A stretch of 64,000 nucleotides of DNA, from positions 29,603,243-29,667,242 of the forward strand of contig OX439129.1 in NCBI GenBank assembly GCA_949318235.1, written 5' to 3'. The first letter of the stretch is position 1; the number at the start of each line of letters is the position of its first letter. Source of the stretch: Ecdyonurus torrentis (lineage: Eukaryota > Arthropoda > Insecta > Ephemeroptera > Heptageniidae). Below, piece by piece: positions 42,408 through 57,480 of the stretch. A model generated the notes under the pieces. It was given only the letters and a program-made list of their open reading frames with translations, was not told the origin of the DNA and did not search any database. A program made the translations under genes and the position numbers.

Positions 42408-43477
42408 CTTTAAAGAGTAAAATTAAAGCAAAGAAGAGTACTGCGTAAAAAGACAAGAAAACATATTTTCCTTACAATTTATATATTTTTAAGGGAAAGA
42501 AACGCAGTCATAAATTTTTTTTTTTTTATAAGACAAGGGAAGAGGTCTCATTTATCACTAAAGTAAGAAACAACACTAGAGGTTGTGTAAGTCATGTAAA
42601 ACATGCTGGCATTTATGCCCATGATTTTCTCTATCTCTTTTTTACCCTATAAAGACAAGATAACATGTTATAGTATGCAAAAAAAAAAAAAAAAAAAAAA
42701 AAGAGACAAAGAGACAAAAAAAAAGAGACAAAAATCTTTATTTTATTGTAGCAACTAGCAATCGGGGCAACCAGTCTAAAACTCCACTCCATATTTCTTT
42801 TTTCATCCCTTTTCAATCAATATAACAATATAATAAGGTAATAAATTATATGAAAAATTATAGTGATTGATACATTTGTAATTTTTTGACCGCATATAGA
42901 TATAATCACGATTCATAGAAATACAATTTTCAAAAATATTAATTTTGGTATTTATATCAAAATAGCTTTTCTAAACTCTTTATTTCCTTTTTCCGCATTC
43001 TTATATAACTTTTTTTTTTAACAACAAAATGTACCGTAATATTATATTAAACTCAAAACATATTTTATTAGTTTGTAAAAGGAAAAGAAAAGAAAAAAGT
43101 ACATTGAATTCATAAAATGTTAAAATATGTTTTAAAAGAAATAGTTTATAATCTTTTTGAATTAAATAATAAAAATTTATAGTCATTAATACTTGAATTA
43201 TAGTTATACTTTGTATTTTTGATACCCCTACTGTGAAATCAAGCACGTGTATACGGAGATGAAACTAAAAGATTCAAAAGTTGTAAAAACGATTTATTTA
43301 CTGCACGTTGACCAGTAATAAGTTACATGTCACATTCGCAAATACTTTCTTTAGCAACTCACATACTTTTTCTATAACTTGTTAAAAATTTGAGTACATT
43401 TTTTTTATCAATTTGCAATCAAATAATATAAATTTTATCCAAGTCTTCTCTAAAATATGATCTGGTTTATTCATTAA

Positions 43478-43481
<4 letters not shown>

Positions 43482-43546
<65 letters not shown>
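43482..43546. repeat. (AT)n microsatellite
   Basis: 65 bp of alternating AT. Confidence 0.93.
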
Positions 43547-43550
<4 letters not shown>

Positions 43551-43798
43551 CACGCCCACCCAAAATATTTAGATATTTTATTGGTAGAGCGTACCTGTAA
43601 AAGACAAAAAAAACACTATACAATATAGTTTAAAACATCAAAGAGTTATGAAATGTAAAATGTTCGTTACAAAATAACTATTCCTTTGTTTTTATACACA
43701 TTATTTGATATAGTTGGCTTTGTAATGTTAAAGCTCTATTTAAATATAAATGTGTAAATGACATTAATTATCAATGACATTTCTATTTAGTTAATGTA

Positions 43799-43804
<6 letters not shown>

Positions 43805-43850
<46 letters not shown>
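43805..43850. repeat. (GA)n microsatellite
   Basis: About 45 bp of GA. Confidence 0.9.
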
Positions 43851-43852
<2 letters not shown>

Positions 43853-44715
43853 AAAAAAACATAACGAAATTAAAAAAAAAGCTGATATATCGATTTGTTT
43901 GTGAAAATTAATCGCTTACAGTTTACTCGATTATCCAATTACTATAGCTGACTAATCGAAACATAATATAAGGTCTATTTACAACGTGGAAATTGCCTGG
44001 GGAAAAGTTAAAAGAGCTATTGCTTCATATAAACCCACGCAAAGAAGAAGAAGAAGTAGAAAACGAAGATGCTGCTTTTTGCTGTGAAGTATATTAAAGA
44101 AAAAAAAGGTGACATTTTAATGATGTTGCACTTCGTGTTTACTGCAATACCGCCTTCATTTCAAATTCTTCGAACTTGGCAAGTTTTGTATATAAAAGTT
44201 TTTTTTTTTTTTTATCTTTTATAACCATGCACTATATTTTATCATATTACTTTTTGACTTATATAGATTTTTTTTATGATATAAACGCATAAACAAAACG
44301 CAATTACTTTAACAACATGTAATTGAATATTTAAGTAAGAAATTTTCTTATAGTAAATATTGATTATTTTAATTACCATAATTAAATATATAATTTATTA
44401 AAATGAATAAATTAAATTCATTACTGTATGTACATATTATATACTTTTTATGTTTATAATCTTTATTTTTAATTATTATAATTAAATGTTAAAATTAGTT
44501 AAAATTTGGGTTATAGCGTAATTAAATTCAAATCATAGTATAAGTAAATAAAACTTTTTTTTTTTTAAACAAAAACAAAGTAATGTTATTTCATGCATTT
44601 TTAGCTTAATTTGCATATTATATGACTTTTAGTTTGTTTGGGTAAAATGTCAAGTTGATGGTGGTCATGTAGAAACAATGTATTTCATTAATGTGTGCTT
44701 GTATGTGTATATAAA

Positions 44716-44852
<137 letters not shown>

Positions 44853-45855
44853 TCAGTACATGTTGAAATAAGGAATGGTTTTCTTTGCTCATGATGATGG
44901 ACCCAGACTTTACGAGAGTTCATACCACAAGATACCCCCACACAATATTGTGTGTGTGTGTTTTATATACCGCAGTCTACGCAGTCAAACCGACCAACAA
45001 GAAACTTAATAAACATACATACATATATATACATACATAGGATGACTTTTACAAGACATATTTACGTAAATAATATACGTTAATTATAAATGAAAGGATA
45101 TAGAGTGTTATTTATTACTTTCGAGTAACGTTTTATTATTGCATGTTTATTTATTTATGTTTTTGAAAAGAAAAAGAATAAAATTGTAATTTTTCAATGC
45201 TGTAATTAACGATTGAATCACATTTAAATACTCTTTGTATAATTACAATTTATAGTCATTGTATATTATTTTAAATACATTCTATTCATATGCATTTTAT
45301 TTCCATATTTAGAAAACACAGAGTTCATAGTTCACACGTTTTATTTTATTGAAATATTTATATTTTTGTCAGTTTAAAATGTCGATACATTTTAGTGTAT
45401 ATAAGTACTAGTGTATATAACTGAATAAAAAAAAACTGTACATTTTTTTACATATAAAATATAAAACAAAGAATTGTCACATTATTGAGATCTGAAGTTT
45501 TTTATACCATTACATATACAATCATGATAAAAATCAATGAAAAGTATATATTTATATACATACACTCACGTTTGATCAATATTTTATTATCGAATAACAT
45601 TGTTTTATATATTACACGCAAAAATTTCCTTATAACGTTATCGTACGTATAGACGACTTTATATTATATTGATAATTTAGTTATAAAAGTAAACAGTTGA
45701 AGCACGTAACTTATATTTTGTAACAACGAAAAATCTCTTTTGGAAATTTTAGATTTGCAAACTTAAGTGCTTGTATTGTGGTATATAACCAATCTTTGTA
45801 ATTATTATTATTATGTGTACTTGCAATGAGACGGGAAAAAAAGGTATGCGGTTAT

Positions 45856-45888
<33 letters not shown>

Positions 45889-46178
45889 GTAAGTGTAACA
45901 TATTGCAAACTTGGTCAACGCCTTAAAGAGCAAATAGGGCAAGTAACTTTAACCCACCATAAATGTTAAAGCTATATAAGAAGGATATAAGGGTTGCAGA
46001 ACTATTTCTTAATGTATTATACTTTAATGTCTTGAGATATTTTATGGTTGTTTCTCTTTTACCTTCTTAACCAAAATGTAATAAATTTTATCTTATAAAT
46101 TTTATATATAACGATTAAAGTACATATAAAACATAATATTATTCAATATTTTTTTTAATATTAAAGTACATTAAAAGT

Positions 46179-46181
<3 letters not shown>

Positions 46182-46244
<63 letters not shown>

Positions 46245-46247
46245 CAT

Positions 46248-46323
<76 letters not shown>
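46182..46323. repeat. (AT)n microsatellite, interrupted
   Basis: About 140 bp of AT with three short interruptions (TTTA, CATATACA, TATTAT). Confidence 0.93.
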
Positions 46324-46325
<2 letters not shown>

Positions 46326-47140
46326 TAGAAAAAATTTCTCATTAAAGAAATTTTTATATAGGATAAAAAATATAATGAAAAACAGAAATTGAATTTTAAA
46401 AGCACATATTCAACAACTATTACAAAAATTTACTATGAAAACTATTAATTTAATTAAAATAATAATAGATATTTCCCTATGTATAAAAACAAACGAGTTT
46501 AATTAAAAAAAAAAAGAAAGAAAGATGAAATACGATATTATGGTTCAATAAATTGTAAGCATGTGTTAACATTATACGTAACCAGTACGTAACATGAGTA
46601 CGTATTATAACGGTAGGTTGAACATATACTTGCAGTAATAATATTAACGTATTTTATATTAAAATAATAAAAAAGAGTATATTCTTGGATTAGACATGGT
46701 GATACATGCATATGTTTAAGTTATTTTATATAAAATTTTTTTCCTTGAGTTTGTATCCAGTGGAGTTCAATGTGACCCCCCTTTGATTTCTGCTCTACAA
46801 GTAAATGAGGGACTCACAACACACACGTAGCATCCTCTACTTCTTATATATTTTGCATACGTGGTATATATAATATATATAATACATGACAATGTCGGAG
46901 GCTTGGGTTATTATAGAGTCAAGTCACTCAACTCAACTAATGAGTTCTAAATTATGAGTGCAAATACCCCTAAAAATTATCTGTCCTTTTTCTCTCTGTT
47001 ATAGTTACTTTATAGAACTTTTATGTTTTTAATATAATTTTATACTTATAGGCACTTTATTAAATTATTTATCACTTTTCATCAATATATTTTGCAACAG
47101 TTAGTCTGATAAAAATATACATATATACATTATTATACAT

Positions 47141-47147
<7 letters not shown>

Positions 47148-47181
<34 letters not shown>
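47148..47181. repeat. (CT)n microsatellite
   Basis: About 34 bp of CT. Confidence 0.88.
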
Positions 47182-47186
<5 letters not shown>

Positions 47187-47988
47187 TTTAGACAACTTAA
47201 AAATGTTATCTTTTTCTCTCGCCATAAACGTTTTATTCAACTCCAAAATATTTTAATACCACTTTATTTTTATATTCATCACAGTTATAATATTGATAAT
47301 ATATTTTTTTTTTTGCAATTTGAATGTATAAAATTGAAAGAATCAGTTGTACACATAGGTATGAATAAACATTTACTTAAATAATATATATGATATCAAT
47401 ATATACATATTTACATACTGTACAATATGTGGCTCATATTTAAAATCAATCAATAAAATATGGAATTATAAATGATATCACAATTAAATTAAAACATCAT
47501 AAAATTTTATTATTGAAATATTAAAATTTAAAAATTACAAAATAATTTATTATTATATGACTACATAAATAATATATAGTTCAGAGTTTATTATTTTTGG
47601 ATTATATATATATTAAATAAAATATTTATTTTGTAATTATATTCAAGTATTATACAATACCATATTAAGTATGGTAATTAAATTGTATTATAATCATACT
47701 TATTAGTAATTTTTATATATAATTATTAATATATAGTTTGTTTTTTTCAAGTAAACGAGTAAACATCCATATATAGAAACAGATAATTACATATAAAATA
47801 TATAAGATTAAAAATAATATACAGAGAAAATAGGTTTTCTATGAGTTTTAGTTACTATGTATTATAACAGAAAATGCCATGGGCAAACCATGAGAATAGA
47901 ATTCGATGTGTAAACATATACCTCTATATTGTAGTTATATCTACATCATTTTGGGAAATATATATTTGTGTGGTTGTGACCTCTATAT

Positions 47989-48022
<34 letters not shown>

Positions 48023-48193
48023 CAAACAAAATAATACTGTGTGTTACACATTCTGAACATGTATCGTACATTCGTTTAGTAAATACATTCATGTATACAG
48101 CAAACAAAAGCCTAAATATGTTATGGAATTAAGAGAATCCTATAGTATATATTACTGTATGTACAGTATATATATATATATATATATATATAT

Positions 48194-49583
48194 CAGTGGC
48201 GTGCGGTGGTTCCTGGAGCAGGTCATGCAACAAACCACGGGGGGTCTGGGGGGCGCAGCCCCCCAGAAGAGCCCGCCGCAGGCGCGATTTTTTTTGAGAT
48301 CACGTGGTATTTTGACACTAAAACCGTAAAAAGAGTCTCTTAACAATTAAATACAATAAAATTCGATTTATGCAAACTACACACAAATATTGATAGCCAG
48401 CTTTGATTTGAATTTTTTTTTTTTTTTTGCTTTTTGTTTAGAACACGATCGTTCATTGTTATTTCTTTATTTAGTACTTTAGACTTGATAAGAATAGAAA
48501 AAAACTTCTAAAAAAAAAGTCCTTGCTCAACAGCGAGATTGATTTTTTATCGGCTCAAAAAACAAGATCAACCAATGAATGTGCCAATTTTTTTTTATTT
48601 AGCTAATCATTTTACAGATTTTTTTCTTCTTTTTTTTCCAAAAGAAAAACATATATAATAGTTTATAATTTTTCGTTTAATTGACTTTTCTAGTCCGCGG
48701 AATAAGCGCAAGCTCCGCGAGTGTAACGATATGGAGTACAATTCACACCTCTATCTCTACTAGTAAAAAAAATTGTACCCCTTGCTCTTTGATAAGCATC
48801 TGAGAAGGGTGTACAGATTTTTATTAACTCGATCACACAGTAAAGGACATCTGTACTATATGTCAGAGTTTGTCTCTTTACCCTCCTTGCTTATCCCGCG
48901 GGCTAGAAATCTAAAATATACTACTAATTTTTCTTTCATTATTTTAGAGAAGATCGAACATAAATTAAATATATTAGGTTCTAAATTTAGAACATTGGGT
49001 TAAGTCGCTTTAAAAGAATCTGATTCTTAGTTTTGCGTGCAAAGTATGGCCATATTCTTATATTTTTTTTATTTACATTACTTGTATGTATAAGTTATAT
49101 ATGTTACTGTACGTTATTTATTTGGAGTATTTGATTTTTAAATTTGCTTCGTTGGCGCCGATCGCCTCGATGATTTTCATCGTTTTCATTCAGATTTTGG
49201 ATCTTTCGCGCTATGATTTCTTTCAGCCAATCAAAAATCTAAATGAACTTGCGCAGTGATTCTGCGCCGCCGATGCAGTTTTAGAAATCACATTTTTGTT
49301 GGTGTATTGAAACGTGTGTTAATTTTCTGTAAATGCTGCGTTTGCTACCCCTACCGTGCTTCTCGCTATAGCCATAGCTTCACCACGCAGTCTAGTCGAT
49401 TGCATATTTTACCACCTCTACTTCTTTTCCCCTCTTTTTTTACAAAACATTATCTGCCGCGCGGTAGTTTTTGAAACATTATGAACTGAACAGTGGAAAT
49501 ATTTTAAACTAAAGAAAAATTAATATTCTGGAATAAATTACTACTCATGCATTGCATTAATTGCATATATGGACCGCACGCCA

Positions 49584-49586
<3 letters not shown>
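48194..49586. mobile_element. 1.39-kb hAT-like element inserted in an (AT)n repeat
   Basis: 14-bp perfect terminal inverted repeats start CAGTGGCGTGCGGT on both ends. The CAGTG start is typical of hAT transposons, which make 8-bp target duplications. Here the element is flanked on both sides by (AT)n (48168-48193 and 49587-49622), consistent with ATATATAT. Just inside the left end is a G/C palindromic block (GGGGGGCGCAGCCCCCC). No transposase frame survives, so it is non-autonomous or decayed. Internal open frames (48773-49003, 49256-49474) lack recognisable domains. Confidence 0.75.
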
Positions 49587-49627
<41 letters not shown>

Positions 49628-51326
49628 CAAATCATTAAACCATGAAGGTTATTTACATATAATGCAAATGTTAGAGTTATATGATGTGACAAATTTGTAT
49701 TATACTATAACTGACATTAATATGATTTGATTTTAAGTAATAAAACCCGTTTTTTTATTTACTTTTTCTTTAAAAAAACGTATTTTAATGAGTATGTCAT
49801 AAAATTCTAATCCTAAAAATTCTGAAAAATAAAAAATATATATAAAATATAAATAATACTTTGAAGATTTTATAAATGTTTGTTTATTCCTGAATAATCG
49901 TTTATTTAATCAAAAACTGCTATTTGAAATGGGTGACATATGTGGACGATAGTGCAAACTAAAGTTGTGATGGCTATAGAGGGCTTGATGATACTATACA
50001 CTTTTGACTATGTTAATTGGATTTTATATTCAAATTTGAATTATTCATATTATGTATATTAAGCAATACAACAATTCCTAATATTTTTACTTAATTCCCA
50101 GAAAATGAGAAAGAATTAGTTGTAAAAACATTTTTGGATCAAGTATATGGACTGCACATCATGAAACTGTAAATACAAAATATTGTGCATGACCTTTTTA
50201 GAGAACCATGAGATTGAATAGCTCATGTTTTGTATTCTCGTATGTATAGCTTTTGTATTATTACACAAAATAATTTGTATAAATTAAAAATAAATAAATG
50301 ACCACTGATTTATACAAATGATTCAAAACATTCTTTCTTGCTGTACAGGGATTCTTTATGTCATTCACAAATCAACGTTAAGCTGGAAATCTCGTATATT
50401 TAAAAGCTAGAAAAAAAAATAATGTTGTAATAAATTGTTTGCTTATTTGACTGCAATAATAAAACAATTTTATCCAAGAAATATTATTTTAACTCTGACA
50501 TGTTTCCACATGAATAAAAACAGGAAAAGATTTTTTTTTCTTCTTTATATACAGCTTCATATTACATCTTAATAATAATAACATAAAATATGATGTTATT
50601 ATTTCTGCTACATTTCATAAGAATTAGTCGTCCTTCTATCAATATATTATTATATACTTTGAGTTTAAAACAACAACAATAAAAAATATATACTTTTGAC
50701 ATGACACTCTGAAAACAAACGCAGGCGATGGAAAAATTAAAATTGCTAAATATAAAATGACATGTATAATATAATTATTATTACATGTTGTTGTTTTTAA
50801 GTAAAACGAAAATATGCATATTGCAGATATTCACAATATTTATGTTGTTTTTATTGAATTTTTTTATTGTAGAAACCAGCTTTTTTATTTAATTAAAAAC
50901 ACATTTGAATAATCGTGTACATATGAGTTGCAATTTTTTATGTATGGTATCTCAAGCATGTGGTTTTAAATTCTAATTATTGAGAAATTAATGATATAAA
51001 AAAAGAGAGAATTTTTATAATTTAATATTCATTAATATTATATTTCAATTATTTATGTATTATAGTTGTATTATTCATCAATGTCCAAAGGCTTTTGCTT
51101 CGAGGAAACACGAGATATTTCATTAAAATATGTTATAATAATATTTTCTAAGCCCAGGATTTTGGACTGTAATTTGTAACATGCAGTAATATAGTAAGGG
51201 AAAGTTATATGGTTTCACGTGAACGAAAGCAAAGGATTTTGTTTTGTTAAAATTTGAGCTTGCTGCTGTTTTCAGCATCTGAAAATGGTTTAAATTTATT
51301 GTATCATATTTCTTTGATAAAGTTGG

Positions 51327-51357
<31 letters not shown>

Positions 51358-51362
51358 GAGAG
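51327..51362. repeat. (GA)n microsatellite
   Basis: About 36 bp, imperfect in its left half (GAAA units). Confidence 0.85.
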
Positions 51363-51597
51363 ATTTCCAGTGTAGTGAGTTTCACTAAGGAAAATAAATG
51401 TAATGTACAAAAAAATATATGATAAAAATAAAATATTCAGGTGAAGATATATTTATAGTATTATATAGTAAATATTTTAATGTTTTTGAAATATAATTTT
51501 AATTTTGAATTTGAAGTGATTTATACGAAGACAAGAGAGAAAATTGAATATCTCCCAGGTCGATGTAGGACCTCCTGTTGCTGAGTACAACAAATCT

Positions 51598-51601
<4 letters not shown>

Positions 51602-51665
<64 letters not shown>
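51602..51665. repeat. (CT)n microsatellite
   Basis: 64 bp of perfect CT. Confidence 0.95.
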
Positions 51666-51667
<2 letters not shown>

Positions 51668-51747
51668 GTGTATGTGTATTCTGCTTGAGCCCTGGGTACA
51701 CATTATGCATGAATAAACGAAAGGGATCCACATACATACTCTCTTGT

Positions 51748-51749
<2 letters not shown>

Positions 51750-51794
<45 letters not shown>
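51750..51794. repeat. Poly-T run of 45 bp
   Basis: Uninterrupted T, 85 bp from the preceding (CT)n tract. The longest T run in the window. Confidence 0.92.
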
Positions 51795-51796
<2 letters not shown>

Positions 51797-53019
51797 AACA
51801 CACAGCATTTACCCTCCTGCTGTTACAATTCAATGCTATTATAAATATTTTAATACATTCATCAGTAAATCTTGTTTTTTTTTTTTATATATATTTATAT
51901 TATTATTTATTTAACATTACAGTAAATAAAATTCCCTACACCCTACAGTACAGTAATTATTGTATAACAATTATAACTATATTAATACATTTTAATATTT
52001 TATGTAATAATATAAGTAACTCAAGGGATTTATATATTTTATATACATAAAAGTTAATTAAAAATTAAAATTTATATTAATAATATATCAGTTATTAAAA
52101 TAATTATTTTTAAAAAACAAATAACATTATTTTTGTATATATTTTATGTAAACATCAAAGTAATTGGGTTTTGTACGACTCTTTATTGGAGTATGTAAAA
52201 TTTTAATATAGAGTGCTATTTATAGACAAATAAAAAAGCTCGTTAGCATTTATTTGTTTATATTCCAAATGTCAATAATAAAATCATCATCTCTATATTG
52301 ACAAGCCCCCCCCCCCCCCCTTCACTTTTTTTTAGTAAAGTTTAAAAAATGTGATGCGTGTGTTTTTATTGAATACCATCATAACAAAGCATTCTATAAC
52401 AAAAAAATGATATAATTAGTTAGGAATGCTTTTTAAAAAAAACTGACATTGAAATATTATATTGATTTACACTAAAAAATGAATATTGCATATACTTAAA
52501 TCATGATTTATTCGTTTTATTATTAAATATCTGCTATATACGTATATACAGTATAACAAGATAAAAAAAAAACATCTTGTCTGTTTATAATATATTGCAG
52601 TATATAAAATCTAGAATAATGAACTAGAGAAATAATACTATAAACTTTTTATTGTTAAAATGTATTGTTACGGAGTAAGAATTACAATTACATTGTTCAA
52701 TTATTGTATTAAAAAAGAAAAAAAAAAAAGGTAAAAACAGAAACTTATAAAACAATTTCTGTTACAGTTGAGTATAAAATCATGAATTATTTATAATTTA
52801 TATTATAAAGTTATATAGACTGCCAAGAAAGTGTTTTGTTGTATAAGGTGTTTTACAAATTAATGGGTAGTTGAGCCAACTTATGTCTTAACAAAATGAT
52901 GCATACGGTCCAGTATATAGTACGAAAGATGAACATCTTGTGATAAAGTTTATAATATTATACAAAGGATATACACGTTATTAACACCACACACATTCTT
53001 GTACATATTCTGTTTCTTG

Positions 53020-53145
<126 letters not shown>

Positions 53146-53608
53146 TTGAATATCATGCAAAGTTTAAAGATAATTATTTAATACATGCATTTGGAATTCA
53201 TTTGTTTTGTTGTTGTTTTTTTTGTTATGAATTCTCTTATTATGCATCAGAGTCGGAATATAATATTATTCTTTACTTTTTCAATAACAACGCCCTTTTT
53301 TTATGTGGCATTCGTTTTCTCAAAGTCAAGGTGAAATAAAGTTTTGAACCGTATTATTACGTAAAGCAAAACACTCCTAATAGCATTAACTTACTGATTT
53401 AATTTTAAACATAGATAGTACTATTTTCTAAAAAATTGTTAATATTAATCATAGATATTTTAATATTCATAAAAAATAATTTATACAATGCTTTTTTTTT
53501 TTTTTTTTTTCAAAGTTTTATAGCCGTTTTTTTTTATTCAATTGTTATTTTTTATGTAAATTGCTAGGAAGACAATATAAAAAATAGTCTAGTATTAGAC
53601 TTCAAGGA

Positions 53609-53724
<116 letters not shown>

Positions 53725-54482
53725 CAAAATAATGATAGAAGTTTGTGAGCTTTGTAATTTAAACAAATTGCTAACATTTTAACTTTTTTGAAAGTTTTTA
53801 CTTACAGATAAAAATATTAAAACTTAACTCTTTTATATTATACCGATGAAAATATAATTTTAATCTGATTGTACAGTAGTAGTAGTTCTGGTTTCTAATA
53901 AAAAGTAATTATATAGCTTAACATACACAGCACACAGTATTAAAGAGGTATGAAAATTAATGACTTAAAGGCATATAAAGTAAATTAAAATCACACATCG
54001 TTATTGATGAGATTGAATCATCAATTAAAAAGAAACTTTTTATCAATTTTTATTCTATATAAAAATTTGCATATTTGACTCTTTTCCGTAATTATAATCT
54101 CCTTTCCTTTTAAAAGTCATTATTAATAATTAGATCAACAATAAATATCCAATCTTTTATCCTCGTATATAAAAGTTTTCTATGCATACTTAAAAAAGAC
54201 CTTTTTTTTCTTTCTTTTTTTTTTTGTGACTGCTATTTGATCTTCTTTTGTTATATTATCTAAGAATCTGATAATGAAGTCGCAAGTATCAAAGCATTCA
54301 GTATGGGATTTTTTTTAAAGGACACAAGAAAAAAAAAAGTAATAGAAGCTGAACCAGCAAAATCCTTTAGAACATCAAATATATTGATTGAAGCAAGCTT
54401 ATAGGATCTCGGGAGATTTCCAATCAATTCTACTGGTTTATTGAACAAACCACAAGCTGACTTCATCAGCAGACTTGCCTTG

Positions 54483-54485
<3 letters not shown>

Positions 54486-54519
<34 letters not shown>

Positions 54520-54604
54520 CTATATGTGATGTGTGTGTTTATGAACGCTCAACACGTATAATACACACTATATAGAAACTATAGGAAGAGAGAGAGAGAG
54601 AGAG
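54486..54604. repeat. (CT)n and (GA)n tracts 75 bp apart
   Basis: CT at 54486-54515 and GA at 54589-54604 are in inverted orientation to each other and could pair across the 75-bp spacer. Confidence 0.8.
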
Positions 54605-55843
54605 AAAGCAAGAAAAGAGAGCATTCTATAATATTATCGACTATATTTAATAATAATAAGTACGATACGATACTCAAAACCACTATACTATATACTTGAA
54701 AAAGACAATTATAATTACCCGATAATGTAATAATAGTACGTAAAATAATTTTATATATATTTGTGTGTATGTGTGTGTGTTTAAATCAATTATTTAATAA
54801 TGAGGTACTTATATTTTATATCTATATATAGAATTGAGTTAAATTTTATATCTTGATTTAATTGGAAATTAAAAATTATATTTTATATACGTATATTTAT
54901 GTTATCTAATTTTGTATTAATATTTATTTCTTTAACACTTTCAAGAAATAATAAATAATATATTACATTACATCATCAATAAATTATCAAGAAAAGTGTA
55001 CTAAATAAATAATGTATATTCACAAAAGATTTTTTTTTATGTGTGCAGATAATTCATTAGTAATGTCCTTCTTTGGGAAAAATAACAATAAAAATAAATG
55101 TTTACCAATCTTTGAGTGCTCTGTATGTTTAAATATTAAAATACAGTCTTTCTTTATATATAACAACAAAAACATCATAAATAAAATATATGGAGTGTAA
55201 AGTAGATTATTAAAATTGTATGAAACTAATAACATTATATGTTTAAAAAAAAATATTTATAAACACAGTATATTTTATATAATTTTTGTCGCATCGTATA
55301 AAAAGCACTCGACTCCTAACATTTCATATGATCCAAGTGCTTTCTGACATTCCTATGTTTCATAATGATATTATTTGTTTATATTTTATATTTAATATTT
55401 TGTTAGCAATGGATATTTTTATGTTATAAAAACTGAAAAATATTATAAAAAGTAATGCAGTTTTGCATTTATGTGAAAAGTTAAAACATTATTATATAAA
55501 TTATTGAGTTAACTTCTTAAAGTAATAAAAATATTTTATAATATAAATTTTCCTTTTATTTATTTTGTATTCATCTAAAATAGCAGGTGGTATATATAGT
55601 AATTTTTATTTTATTATTTAATGATATTAATAATAATGAATATAAAAATGAAGTCATTTTCATATCATTATATTATACTTTAGTATGTATAAGAATTTTC
55701 TGATTTAAAGTTATTAAGTGTTGATGATATTAAACGTTAATGGCTTTTGATAATTTAATGAGTAACGCCCTTATAATATTATTTCATTTTTATATACTAA
55801 AATAAAATAGTAATGTGTATATTTGTTATTAGTATTATTTTGC

Positions 55844-55846
<3 letters not shown>

Positions 55847-55909
<63 letters not shown>
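55847..55909. repeat. (AT)n microsatellite
   Basis: 63 bp of alternating AT. Confidence 0.93.
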
Positions 55910-55912
<3 letters not shown>

Positions 55913-56751
55913 TCCTGCATTCAATTCTTAATTTTTAATTAAAAATTGTGTTTCTTTTCAAAATCTTGAGTATAATTCAATGAAACAATGACATTTTTTT
56001 AAAGAAGCAAATACTATATATTATATAGGAAAGTAGAACAAAATTATTGTAGTTTAATGATATAGGTGAAAACACTCATTGAATTTAATAAACAGAACAG
56101 TAGTTTTAAACGAAAAAAAAAAAAAAAAAAAGTTTGAGTTAGAAATTACTTCATTAAAAAGTTTACATAAAATATTGCATAATGTTATTTAAGTAAATAA
56201 AATATTATTAAAATTCATTTTCTACTCTATACTTGACTATTTCACAATGATGGATTTAAGTGAAATAAAATGTAAGTAAAAATAAAATGTACGTAACAAG
56301 GTGTAATTTCCATGTATATAAATTTTGTACATATTTAAAAGCACGACATTTATTTAAGATTATACTTAATGAATAATATTTTTATTTAAATACTTTTCAT
56401 TACTTTATTAATGCTAATTTAAATTGTATTATAATATGTTTTATTAAAACCAGTTTTTATGGAAAATATATTATATATAATATATGTATATTTATATATA
56501 ATAATGTTGTTAAGAATAATTATTATTGATAACGATTACTACCACCAATGCAGTACATGGACTCGCTTTGCATTAAATACTCTGCTCTGCATACTGCAAC
56601 TATATTATTACTAACAATGCACATTTATATAAGACTAATAATATTAAATGCAAAGGATCATTGTCCCATTTATTGATTTAACGCTTGCATGCCTTCTAGC
56701 ATTTCATTTATTGTAAAATGTTCATATGTACGGTACAGTAAATTAGCTTAA

Positions 56752-57077
56752 AAATGGGACACAAAGGATTTTACGTATTTTTACCGCACCAATACGAGTT
56801 GATGCATAACAATAAGAGAGGTGTTCATTGCTGCACTTCTCCGCCTTTTACTTAACCAAAGCATACCAAAATGTGCTCGCCCACCCATTTTTCATTGTCT
56901 CTAGTTTGCATGATGTTTACTCATTAGTTGACTCGTTTCCTATCTTGACTAAGTCGATCATCACAACATGATAGAAGTCAAGCAAAAGGTGGAGAAGTGC
57001 AGCAGTAAAAGCACCTTTTTTTATTGTTATGCATCAACTCGTATATTGGTGCGGTAAAAATCCTTTGAGTCTCCTTT
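56752..57077. mobile_element. 326-bp TTAA-flanked MITE, second family
   Basis: Arms of about 100 bp are inverted: TTTTTACCGCACCAATA, GAGTTGATGCATAACAATAA and GCTGCACTTCTCC each recur on the opposite strand near the right end. The outermost bases (AAATGGGACACAAAGG and AAAGGAGACTCAAAGG) match with three differences and abut TTAA on both sides (56748-56751 and 57078-57081). No ORF. The ends differ from the AGGCG family, so this is a separate family with the same target preference. Confidence 0.78.
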
Positions 57078-57081
57078 TTAA

Positions 57082-57480
57082 AATAACTCAGTGTACAATA
57101 CGTTACATTGGACAGGTTTTGTCTGTGTTAGTATGTATACATTTCATATATTAAAAAAGTTATTATACATAATATGGTTTCTACAAAGGCATATTATAGA
57201 TCATAATCCACTATGTAATAATTAATAATGATTGTTATGAGATCATAATACTATGTTGCATGTTGTATATAGATAAACAGAAAGTATAATAATGAATGTG
57301 TCTAATTTTTTTTAGGCAGCCAATCATTGTTAATGAGCCTCAATATACTTTATATAGCAAACTAAAGTATAATAATATATTTCAACCTTTTGTTTTTCGT
57401 TTGTTAATAATTTATTTATTTATTTATTAAACACAATAATACTATTCATAACTATATAAAAAGTTAAATATAATGTGAAT
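57082..57480. other. AT-rich stretch, nothing recognised
   Basis: Low-complexity sequence between the TTAA-flanked MITE and the GC-richer island. Confidence 0.5.

Noticed and set aside
48123..48346. Pro/Gly-rich frames on both strands
   Set aside because: They are produced by the palindromic G/C block at the left end of the hAT-like element.
54260..54466. 68-codon minus-strand frame with a balanced amino acid mix
   Set aside because: No recognisable domain, no convincing splice sites, and a plain ATG-to-stop frame of this length is expected by chance in 64 kb.
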